Source of the DNA: Ailanthus altissimus
Taxonomy: Eukaryota; Streptophyta; Magnoliopsida; Sapindales; Simaroubaceae
Direction: 5' to 3'
DNA length: 64,000 nucleotides
NCBI GenBank assembly: GCA_946807835.1
Contig: OX327712.1
Span: 19,672,001-19,736,000, forward strand
Shown: positions 48,869 to 59,462 of the stretch, piece by piece
Layout: each line of letters begins with the position of its first letter
Numbering within the stretch: the first letter of the stretch is position 1
Translations under genes and position numbers: made by a program
Notes under the pieces: model-generated
The model's database searches: none
Seen by the model: only the letters and a program-made list of their open reading frames with translations
What the model was told of the DNA's origin: nothing

Positions 48869-51263
48869 CTAAACTTTGACTCATTATATGGTAATTGATG
48901 TGCCTTGCCATACTGACATCTCACAAATATTGTATCCACTCTCACACCAAGTTGAGGTAAACCATTAAGTATTGCCTTGTTCATCATCACTTTTAGCTTA
49001 TGATGACCTACATGTCTGAATCGCGCATGCTATAAATTTATTGTCTAATTTTTTTTAGTCTTGTCTACATAAGTTGACTCTGCTGATAATACATAGACCA
49101 ACTCTAGTTATCGTCTCTTTATTGTTGGTGTTCCCGTAATTTTTAAATATTGGTACACTTTAACATTTTGTGGACCAAACAAGATATAGTGCCTAGAAGA
49201 TGTTAACTGTGATACTGACAATAGATTTTTTTCATGCCAGGGATATGATAGACATCTTGAAGTGTTACCTTGTTAGAACTGTAACGAGGTGCAAGGACTG
49301 TGTTACCAATGTAAGCTATAAGCAATCTTGAGTTGTTAGCTGTCACCACTACGCGACTTCCTTTGTACTTAGTCATATCTTATAGCTTTTCTTCGTCACC
49401 AGTCATATTATTTGAATATACTGAGTCGACGATCCAATCATTTTCATAGTCAATCCGTCCAGGCATTATCATTAAGAGTGATAGGTCTTCTTTCTCTATA
49501 GCGACAAATGCTTCAGCATCCCACTCATCTTCACTTTTTCTTTCTGAATTTGATGTGGCAGTATTACCCTCAGCAAACCTTTTCTTGGACCAACAATCTT
49601 TTGCCATGTCTCATATTTTTCTACAATTGTAGTATTTTTCTGCAAACTTTTTCTTTTGCTTAGACTAACTACCATTGTCAAGAGTCCTCTATGCTCCTCT
49701 TGTCTGTGAGCTACCTTCTTAGTGATGACTCTTTATCTTGTCATCATCTCCTTTAGATCCTCCACCAGTACGTCGTTTAAATTGATCTTTCCTTTTGTCA
49801 ATGTAGAGTGCTTCTTCATCACCTTTTAATGAAACCCCACCCATTTACTTGGCAATCATTTCTTGATCAGCAAGTAAATATTTAAATTCAATGAGAAATA
49901 GTTGGGTTAGCCAGCCTTGTACAACAGTAACAAAACTTTTATTCTCAGGTCTTAAACTATAGATGATAATTCTTTTCATCCTAGTTTCAGTAATAGCAAC
50001 GGCAGGATCTAACTCAGATATTTCACGGCATAAAGACTTTACCTTTATGAAGTATTGGTTGATCGTCATGTTGTGTTATGTAATCGATAATAGTTTATTC
50101 TCTAGAAGCTGTAGTCGTATGTTATTTTTTTATAGAAAAGTGATGCAAAAGTGTTCTATGCTTAAAATGGTGTCTTGCCTTCTTTATGTGCTCTAACATT
50201 TCTTCTTCAACTGTAGTCTTAATGGCGAACATAGCCTTACCAGTTTTCTACCTTCCACTTCTTTAGAGTGGCTTTATATATTGGCTGCTTCACTTCATTC
50301 CCACCAACGACCTCTCAAAGATCTTAGCCTTAAAGGTAAGACTTCATCAACGTCGCCCGTGTATTGTAATTTTGGTTATTGAGCTTCTTAACTCCTCCAA
50401 CTACTTGAAGGTCTCTCATTGTGCCTGCAAGAATTCAATAATGCTAGACAATCTTGATCTCAAACTGCAAGGTTGTAGAGTTTCAAACTCTTTACAACTC
50501 AAATAAAACTCCATTAAGGTCAATCTCTAAACGTCCTACTGTTACTCCAACAGCGCTTCCACCAACACCACAGTAGTATTGCCTACATGTTTGTTTACAT
50601 GAATTGTACACCAGGAAAGTTTTCAAGAAAGACTAGAGGGGTTACAACAGTCCCATTTAAAATCCAGACTCCTTAGACAATATTAGCCCTTTTGACAGAA
50701 CTTTTCTAGACATGCACCATTCATACAACTACACCAGGCTCTAATATTGGTCCCGTATTTTTAAACAATAACTATATGAACAGTACTTTGACTATTGTTG
50801 TACGCCACGAACATCCTGGCTCTGATACCAATTATTGAGCATAATGGAGTACAAATGGAACACTTTTATTAATACAACAAACTCAAAACTTATAATACAA
50901 ATTTTAGAAACTCACTCTTTCTCACTTACAGTACAATACTCGCACACTCTTTATTAAGCTTATTATTTACTAAACTCTCTAACACTCTTAACTCTCAACA
51001 ATTGATCAAATACTTGATCAACTCTTTATTTTAAACTTTCTTACTTGCAAAACTAAATGAGGGAGGGAGGGGTATTTATACTTAGTTTCAATAAACCAAA
51101 GCCACATAAACAAAATATTGTAAAAATTTATTAACCACATAAATTTATAATACTTATCTCTTTAATTATTAACTTCAAAATATCTTACATAACTTAAAAA
51201 ATTTAAGAATTGAGTTTGTAAATATTTAGACTTAATCTTGGACTTGGTGTTGTAATTTTAACA
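48869..51263 (-). mobile_element. Second copia family: 5' half (LTR, gag, protease)
   Basis: Minus-strand element with its 5' LTR at 50833-51263 (431 bp, on its own strand TGTTAAAATTAC ... GCTCAATA), primer site TGGTATCAGAGCC (50818-50830), leader, gag and protease relics. It stops near 48869; integrase, reverse transcriptase, RNase H and the 3' LTR are missing, replaced by an LTR fragment of the other copia family. The outer flank is an intron of the ZDS fragment. Confidence 0.82.
49380..50200 (-). pseudogene. copia gag and protease relic, second family
   Basis: Frame 49845-50069 reads FIKVKSLCREISELDPA and RMKRIIIYSLRPENKSF, typical copia gag. Further down, a damaged zinc knuckle (first Cys replaced by Tyr, an in-frame stop, then [12 protein letters not shown]) is followed by the protease start [14 protein letters not shown], where the usual DSG is DSV. 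So both knuckle and catalytic motif are altered. Gag upstream of 50069 is broken by stops. Confidence 0.8.
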
Positions 51264-51351
51264 AACTCCATTTAGGACATATCATTTCTCTTTTGCTTGA
51301 GTAAATTAAAACCCAGGAATATATTTGGAATGAATAAATATTTACAATTAC

Positions 51352-51480
51352 CTGTTTTGTATATGAGCTAGCAAGAAAGAAGTTCTTCACCGGTGTCTTT
51401 TGATCGGGTCTAAAAGAATCTTTATCAGGTGCCTCACAATACAATGATTGCCCAATTTTAACAACAGATGACCAGATAAC
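51352..51480 (-). pseudogene. Zeta-carotene desaturase (ZDS) exon fragment, copy 2
   Basis: 43 codons, open throughout: [14 protein letters not shown], then [20 protein letters not shown] and Q, ending at a GTAATT donor. It is the same exon as 31913-32074 but better kept (no stops; a few unusual residues such as YCEAPDKDS where the other copy has YREAPGKDP). Its 5' part is cut off exactly at 51481 by a TRIM element, and the next intron holds the copia LTR ending at 51263. It cannot be functional on its own. Confidence 0.88.
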
Positions 51481-52345
51481 TGTTAAGGCAAACAAAGTCC
51501 CACATTGGCTAAAAATGGGGAAGATCATGGGTTTATAAGGAGTAAATCATATCTCCATTGGTATGAGGCCTTTTGGGTAGAGCCCAAGAGTAAAACCATG
51601 AGGGCTTAGGCCCAAAGTGGACAATATCATACCAATGTAGAGATATGTGTGATTTGTTGGACTCCTTACAAGTGGCATCAGAGCCATGCCACGAAGTTAG
51701 TAATGTGGAAGAAATCTTCGATGCCGAACAAAAAGATGGTGAGCCTCAGTTTATAATAGGATCTATAGTAAGCTCTATGGACAGGTGGTGGTATACTTCC
51801 GGGCATCACGTAAGGCATGTCGTCTTAACGCGGTGATGCAGGCTTCACATAAGGCGTGTCTCCTAGCGCAGTGATAAAGAGTTGACCTGATAGAGTGGGC
51901 TCTCGAGGTAGGCAGTACTCTGGCCTTCACGTAAGGCGTGCTCTCACAACGCAATGAAGATAAGTAAAAGATGAGTATCAAAAAGAGAGCGAGATCCTCC
52001 TATGTGGATGATAGACGAATGGAATATCGTTTGAGAGGAGGTTTCATGATCCTTTGTTCGAGGGGAGGATTGTTAAGGCAAACAAAGTCCCACATTGACT
52101 AAAAATAGGGAGGATCATGGGTTATAAGGAGTAAACCATATCTCCATTGGTATGAGACCTTTTGGATAGAGCCTAAGAGTAAAACCATGAGGGCTTAGGC
52201 TCAAAGTGGACAATATCATACCAATGTGGAGATATGTGTGGTTTGTTGAACTCCTTACAGTGGTATCAGAGCCATGCCCCGGTGTTACTATGTGGTGAAA
52301 ATCCTCGATGCCGAATGAGAAGGTAGTGAGCTTGGTATTATTTAA
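51481..52345 (+). mobile_element. TRIM retroelement, LTR-internal-LTR-internal array
   Basis: Terminal-repeat retrotransposon in miniature: LTR 51481-51670 (TGTTAAGGCAAAC ... CTCCTTACA), primer site TGGCATCAGAGCCA (51673-51686), a 400-base internal region without coding capacity, purine tract CGAGGGGAGGAT (52059-52070), LTR 52071-52259, then a second primer site TGGTATCAGAGCCA (52261-52274) and the start of a second internal region, cut near 52345. Such an array arises by unequal recombination between tandem copies. The left edge lies in a ZDS exon. Being tiny and non-coding, it depends on other elements for movement. Confidence 0.9.
51804..51959 (+). repeat. Three hairpin-prone 35-bp repeats in the TRIM
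   Basis: Units at 51804-51838, 51843-51877 and 51925-51959 share (C/T)TCAC.TAAGGC.TG and A.CGC..TGA. The first (CATCAC...GTGATG) and third (CTTCA...TGAAG) have inverted ends and could fold as small stem-loops. The minus-strand frame over them is a by-product. Confidence 0.65.
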
Positions 52346-54172
52346 AACAATTATCTTAGAATAATTGATACCCAACAATATTAACACACAATATTATTTT
52401 AAAAAAAATTCAAAATTATATTAATTCAATTGACATATAATATTAATCAAATGGGAAATACTAACATATTAATAATTAATCAAATTAAATTTATTTAAAA
52501 TATAATTAGCTACAAAAGGTACTCATTAAATAAATAAATGTAACAAATATACAAATTATATTTAATTAATTCGTTAACAAACAATTCTTTCAAAAATCCA
52601 AAAAAATAAACATACAATATTAATTAACTTATTAATTAATTAATTAATTAATTGATAAATAGAATTAATTAATTGACTTAAATTAAAAAATATTTTTAAA
52701 AAAAATTAAAATTTCTTGTTGCGCCACGTGGTAGCCTATGAAGGTGCCACGTGGCACAACAATATAGCATTGCGGACATTGAGTTCGCGATGCTATAACT
52801 AGATGTGCCCTTGGGCATATCTCGGGCTTGAGATGGCCTAGAGATTGCCAACACCAGACGGCGGCCGACTATCGTCTGGTTTTAGTCAAACACACTAAAA
52901 ATACTATTTTTGGCCGAATTGTAATATTTTTTTAATATCATTCTAACTCATTTTCACATTTAATTCATCAATAACACATTTCTAACTTCAAATGCAATTT
53001 CTAACTCATTTCTAATAAATATCAAGATTTCTCAAAAGTTTAGAAAATTTTATCAAGAATCGGTCATTTTATGATTTGAAGTGACAAGTATGTTGTGCAA
53101 GACTCGATTTACGCAATGGTAACTTCAAATTTTTCGATCTAACAAAATTTTTTAATATTCAATCTTGGTTCGGTGGAGAGACACAAGAGAGAGTTTCAAT
53201 TTTTGATCTAAGGGTATAAAAGTCTTATTTTGAGATGTTTGGCTAATAAAAAATAATCAATTAAAATTTGGTTAAATAATTATAAAATTTAAGGGTTATT
53301 ATAAAAAATTTTGCATGAAATATTGAGTTGAGTCTGTGACTGCCTAATAATAATATGGTAGGTAAAGTTTGCGAGACTTCCTGGAAAAATAACAAATTTC
53401 ATTTTGAATTTTCTACTTTGTTAAGACCTGACAAGTGACCACCACCCTCTTTGCTTTTATACAAGAAGTGAGAATCCAATCTTCTTGCCTAACAGATAAG
53501 AAATACATGACATGCACTAAATGGAGAAAATGCCGTGATCCCCAAGTTTATATTGAAGACCTTTTCCTTCCATAACCATGTAATTAAAGCTTCCACAAAG
53601 CTACCAAATTAATATATTCTTAGGAATTAGGATACGTTTTCACTTAAACAACTTTCTACCTATGAATTAACCTTAAAATAGCAAAATTTCAATTGAATGA
53701 AATATTGGAGAATCCGAAGAAAAATGGGGATTTAAGTTGGGTTTTTCTTAACTCACTCGACGGTTTAATTGGTTTATCACACACATAAGAAAGAGTGTTT
53801 ATTACACTCAAATGCTTGTTTTAGTAGCATAGTCTATGCATCTTTGACTTAGGTCAAAAATTCGAACCTTAATAGAGAATTAGAAAATTTTCATTCCTCC
53901 AATTATAAGAAAGAGTTATTGTATTGATAGAAAATTATTTATAGAAATTTGTAATGTAATTAATTTATATATAAAAAGAAGAAGAAGAGAAGAGAGTGAT
54001 CGGATCATTGGTATAAGTAAATAAAAGTAGTTATTTAAACAGAACTTTTTATGCCGGAGCTTAAAAAGTTAGCAGTGCCCAAAAGCACTTATTCTTATTA
54101 GTACCTCTTTATTAAGAAGAAGCTTTATTTATCGGGTAAAAACCCTAGCACATCAACATGCATAGATGGTGC
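52346..54172. repeat. Array unit 3, PR-4 3' flank segment
   Basis: Third copy of the segment, starting from an internal point (equivalent to about 32821). Has the G-box palindrome GTGCCACGTGGCAC (52744-52757) and TAGCATTGCG / CGCGATGCTA (52765-52795). No gene seen. From about 53947 it becomes almost identical to unit 2. Confidence 0.65.
54108..54129 (-). terminator. PR-4 copy 3 polyadenylation signals
   Basis: Same two AATAAA words as in copy 2, at 54124-54129 and 54108-54113 on the minus strand. Confidence 0.55.
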
Positions 54173-54173
54173 T

Positions 54174-54719
54174 TCAGTCACCACAATTTACAAACTCGTA
54201 GTTGACAATAAGGTGGCCTTGAGCATAGCCTTTTCCGTCAGTGTCCAATCTTCTGAATACGCCTTCGTCCAAATCTAAGCCTCCATTGCTGCACTGATCA
54301 ACTATTCTCACAGTTTCTTGTGTTCCTGTGCCTGTGTTTGTCACCTGCAATTAATTAAACACGACATACATTATTTAACTTATTAATAAATGAATTATTA
54401 AGTCCACGTTTGCCGTAAGTATTAAAAGTTGGTTAATACTTAATTGTATTTTTCTTACCCTTAAGCACTTGCCACAAGCAGCTTGCCCTTGAGGCCCGAC
54501 CGGTCCACAAAAAGCAGTCCAGCCGTACTTGCGGCGCCACTCCAACGGCTTGTTGGCGTCCCATGTTGAGCAGAAAGCACTCACAGTCATCAAGTCCCAT
54601 CCATTTTGCTCAGGACGGTAGAAATGGTAAGTGGATCTTACATTGGAAGCACTTTGGGCATAAGCAGTTGCCACCACTAGACAGAGGGACAAAATCACAC
54701 AAAGACTAAACTTCCCCAT
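54174..54719 (-). CDS. PR4: PR-4 protein (barwin domain, class II), copy 3
   Basis: By eye identical in coding sequence to the copy at 34602-35147. Exon 1 is 54459-54719, the intron 54345-54458, exon 2 is 54174-54344; 143 residues with a 21-residue signal peptide, six barwin cysteines and both conserved histidines. Promoter, intron and 3' region are also practically the same. Identity this high, next to flanks that differ much more, points to recent gene conversion or exchange between the two copies. Both should give the same secreted antifungal protein, doubling dosage rather than adding function. Confidence 0.95.
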
Positions 54720-54770
54720 TTTCTGTGTTTAGTTAACTTGGTTGCATAAAATGGTTAATGGGTGCATGAA

Positions 54771-54778
54771 ATTTATAG
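54771..54778 (-). promoter_or_regulatory. PR-4 copy 3 TATA box
   Basis: CTATAAAT on the minus strand, 52 bases before the ATG, as in copy 2. Confidence 0.6.
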
Positions 54779-54871
54779 GGAAAAATATCCAACTTATCAC
54801 ATATGCTTATTACCAAAATAACCTTGTGCTTGCAGGAATAATACAAATCGATTTTCATTTTTGGGTAGATC

Positions 54872-54888
54872 TTGACTTGTACAAGTCA
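54872..54888 (-). promoter_or_regulatory. W-box-like palindrome in PR-4 copy 3 promoter
   Basis: Same 16-bp palindrome TGACTTGTACAAGTCA (54873-54888) at the same distance from the start codon as in copy 2. Confidence 0.4.
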
Positions 54889-55565
54889 GTATTGATGATT
54901 TTCCACGACATTTTATTTAACTTATATCTTGCAATTTTCTTCTTGTCGTCAATTGTGTGCCTCATCCTCATGGAAACTTTTTTTTTTTTTTTTGCATAAT
55001 AAAAACAGAATAATGAATTGTACGGAAACTTTTAATAAGGGCTTCTGAACTGGACATGTGAAAGAGTTGTTTGTCGTTTAAGTCACTGGTTTTTCTTTGG
55101 GAAGAATGGACCCTTTTGTTTAATTTTCATCCTCCTCTCAAGGGAAGTGTGGAATGCTCTTTTCTTTCAACATCAGTACCCTACAAAGAAGGAATTTTCT
55201 ACTCAATCAATAATGTTCAGCTTCTTGTTTGTTGTAACTTGTAATTAAGCTAGCATTATTGTTCCACCATGGCTGCCAGGTTCCAAACGTTTACCAACTT
55301 TTCAAACTATATATACGTACTCCATTCAATTCATCATTAATAAAGAATCAAGTCATTTGACCTGGACGAAGATCTAAGCAGAGTTTCTAGTGAATCATTA
55401 AAATTTAAGAAAATATTAATTTTATTATTGATTTAATTGATATATATCAACTTAATCCATTTTTTTTTATAAATATTCAATTAATTCATGTAAAAACGAA
55501 AATGGTCATAATTCAAAATGAAAATAATAATAAAAAGTAGATAAAATTATCCTAAAAGGACTATT
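54889..55565. other. PR-4 copy 3 upstream region, no other gene
   Basis: Non-coding and almost identical to 35317-35986, then a junction near 55558 where about 0.5 kb present in unit 2, including the left end of the TIR element, is missing. Confidence 0.6.
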
Positions 55566-56070
55566 TACACCCCTCAATAAAAGGGTATTATAATAAATTA
55601 ACCTATGAATAGTATACATTGAACAATATCACTGTTGCTTGTCGATCAAAAATTGATCATTGTAGATATTATTCGAGGATGATCACTGTTCACAATGTTA
55701 CTTTCACTATAAACAGTACCATTGTAAATAGTGTCTCCACGGCTACTTACCAATTGAAAATTAGTCATCGATAGATATTGTTTATGATAAATAGGGCTGT
55801 TGCACACAATTAATGGTGGATACTATTCATTATGAACAGTAACTCCCCCGTCCCTTGGAACAGTATCTATCAATGATCAATTTTTTATCAACGGTAAAGT
55901 GAAGACATTGTTCACATGCGGATACTATTCATTATTCTTGTAAGATACTATTTATAAGTTGTCAATTTATTATAATACCCTTTTATTGAAAATGTACATG
56001 ATTTTTTTAAAATTATAAAATATAATTAGATATTAAACTATATCTTAGGAGTGTAGATATTTTTTGTCCC
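55566..56070. mobile_element. TIR element, left-truncated copy
   Basis: Matches 36500-36980: starts in the inner part of the left inverted repeat (TATTATAATAAATTAACC) and ends with the complete right repeat (GGAGTGTAGATATTTTTTGTCCC). Confidence 0.55.
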
Positions 56071-57004
56071 ATTAAAAATAAAAATACTTTAAAATATTTT
56101 TTATTAATTAAGTTTTATTTATTTATTTAGGTGTTAATATAATTATAATAAATATAAAATATTAAAATGGAGAATCAAATTAGTTTAAAATAAGGTTTTA
56201 TAATATCTGAACCCTCTAGTCAAGCCCTAACTTTTAACCATGGATTAGTTGTTTCGCCAAGTCCTACGAGAATATTCAAATATCTTGACTTGAACCAATC
56301 GTGAGGGGGAGATTTGATTATGTCACTTGGTCATATTCATGGATTACTTCTCACAATCACATGATGTGGGTCTTGCAACTTGGTGCTTCATCTCTTATCA
56401 GATTTTGTCTTCATTTGAAAGCCAATAGGAATCTTTTCTTCATTTGCAATTGCAGACGAATGGAAAGGAATAAGATATTTTGCCTAGCTTCATTTCTTTT
56501 TTAATTAAACTCAATGTAAAAGGATTAACGGCATAGTTTTATTAGTGAAGTTCAGATAATTATTAACCTAATTTTGAGTACTCTTGGTAAATCACTTCTC
56601 TTGCCAATAAAATTCAAGTTGATTATACTATTGAAGCTCAACCTCTTAATATTTTGTGGTGTATATTTTATATATTTTAAAATACACATTAATTGAAATT
56701 ACAATAATGCGGATTAATACTTTTTAAATTCTAATTAAAATAGAGTTACACATTTTCATATTATATATGCAACTGTTTATGACACCTTTTCATTTGAAAA
56801 GTTAATGGTTCATTTTGAATTATAAATTATATTTTAATTTAATTTAATGGTTATGAATGAAAATGTGCATATAAAAATTGTATTTTAAATCAAAAGGTGC
56901 ACGTGGAAGGTTGTATGTCAAATGAAAAGGTATTTATTATTTATAAATAGGTCACTTTGTACACACAAAAAAAAAAAGAGAGAAATTGTTGTTTTAAGGT
57001 TTTG

Positions 57005-58039
57005 CGTTGGGATTTTTATATATCCTAACATCATTTGTTAGTAATTTAACATCCTATAATCTTAACACATGCGGCAGACCTTGCTCACAAGTAAAATCAG
57101 AATAAAAAAATCATACAAAAAAAAATTGACACAATAATCACACATGAGGTATAAAAAATTTACGTGATTCGTCAATAAATATTTACGTCTTTAATAGATT
57201 ATGGGATCTTAACTTCTTTTTTGTTCAGTTCATAAAGAACTCTCAAATCAGAAAAATCTCTTACAAAATATTATAAAAAATACAATAATAGATGAGCTCT
57301 CTAAAGAGTCTATCAGCACTCTCTCGCACACTCAACATTCAAGTACTCCATAATGGCACTCCCTCTATCTTATGCACTCATCCCCTTAATACTACCTAAG
57401 CTCTCTATTCTTTCCCTTGTTGATATAAAATTAGTCTAATAGGTTTATAAGAGTTTATATAGGCTCCAAAGCATTTATAAAAAATTATTGTTAGTTAGAA
57501 TAAAAGTCCACGTATTTAAGAAAACCAAAATCGACTCAAACTCATCTAAACAATTCAAATTTGGAAACTCTCGAAATTGGGGCCGCTGTAGTTTTAAGGT
57601 GGTGTTACGATGCCTAGCCACTACCAAGGCTAGCGCCACGACCTGGCCACCTTGAGGCTGTGGCCTTAAGGCCTAGAAAAGCCTCCAACATTCTTTCCAG
57701 CCCTTCATTATTTTCAGTTCTTCATTTTTGTCCATTTCGTCCAATGTGTATTTGACCATGTGTCGACTCCTCATTAATCTCTAACTCAAAATCAAACTCA
57801 CATTCGATTTTAAATCACTAAATTCTAAAATTTTGCATTTAAGAGTGCGCCCTTATAAAATTAAACTATTAAATTCTGAAAAATAAACTATCATAAGATC
57901 TGTTTACACAAAAATAATATTATTAAAGGGTGGAAATTATCTATAAGTACTATATAATTACACACCCTTAACTTATAAAATATAATGCATGCGGCTTATT
58001 CCATCATGAAGCATAATCGAATTCATAATTTCTCCAAGA
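57005..58039 (-). mobile_element. Solo LTR, unit 3
   Basis: Same solo LTR as at 19674. Terminal bases have drifted (CGTTGGG and CTCCAAGA). Left flank TTTTG, right flank TTTCG, still close to the original duplication. Confidence 0.78.
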
Positions 58040-59462
58040 TTTCGATAAACAAGTTCGACAAAGATGCGAAATGGTTGGTTCAAATTCAAATATCTTTTTT
58101 TATGGTATTGATTGCATCGACAGTACAAGTATTGTTCATTTTGTTTTTGTGTAGGACCCTGACTATATTACTAGTAAGAAATGGACACTCACAGTATTCA
58201 AGCCCTCGTTTAACAAAGTTTTTATCATGTATGTACTTGTTTTGAAATTATCCAATCATATCAAAAGACACTCAAATACTTACTAAAATTATATCAAATG
58301 ATGCTATTGGAACTGCCTCATCTAAATTTGTCTTGTATACTATATGCTACAGGACAATATTGATTTTAATTAATCTTGTCATAAATGTGATGAGCATGTG
58401 CCGCATACCTTATGAAAAAAAGAAATGTATACAAATAACCTTTATTTTAAATTCATACATTTTTATAGTCACAAAATTAAAATGCAATTATAACTAGTCA
58501 CAAAATTCAATTATAGACCATTTTACTTTTGAAGTATATTTATTTTGCCTCTTTTCTATTATTTTTCTCTAAAATTTACTCAAATAATACTTTAAAAAAT
58601 TTGAGCTTAAGAATAAATAGATTGGGTGTTTGAGCACTGACATTTCAAAGATTAAAAGCTAAAAAGATCAGTTGAAAATTTTTAAAAATGGATAAAATAA
58701 TGAAATCTGAGACGAAAAAGAAACGCAAACGCGAGGCATGGTACTCAACCTCTCCTTACACCTTGCGCGACACGTAAGAAGGGGCCGTACACCTAGCCTT
58801 GCGATGCGGGGTGTGGCGCGTAGCCCCACCTTGTATGAGGTGTAAAGTGCAAATTTATGAATTTTTTTCTTCTTCATCCTAGATTTCAATTTTTTTCTCA
58901 ATTCATTGTATTTTCTCCTTGACACACTTTATTTTTTTCTCCATTTCATTACAATACACTACAAATATATATAGAAATATCCAAAAATAGCTACTATTTT
59001 AAAGGTCATAATACTTTATGGCAAAAAACTATTTGACTAATCTTTATTAGTCTATAAGATAATAAATAGACAAAATTGTCCTTGTTAATAATGAAATCAG
59101 TGACCAAAATGGTGAACAAAACCCAGAATTCCTGATAGGCCGATCTTCAACCTTCTTCTCCCTTTTTTTTTTTTTTGCACTATGTTGCTATATATCCATC
59201 ATTTTTTGGCTATTTTCAATCAAATTTACCTATTTTTAATCTATACTACTCTAAATATACTCATTTTAATTAATTTCAAAGTGTGTTTATGATCAAAATT
59301 TTGAATGGCTTGTAGGAGAGAAATGAAAAAATACTTTAGAGGTAAAATAGTCTAAAAATAAAGTGTATAGCTAATAAAATTTACAAAAGTATTGAATATC
59401 TAAAATAGATTTCTGCTTAAAAAATGAGACATTTTCAAAAAATAAATAAAATCCATTGTGAA

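Noticed and set aside
51775..51981. Minus-strand frame rich in Arg and Ala
   Set aside because: Covers the hairpin repeats inside the TRIM; by-product of repeat sequence.
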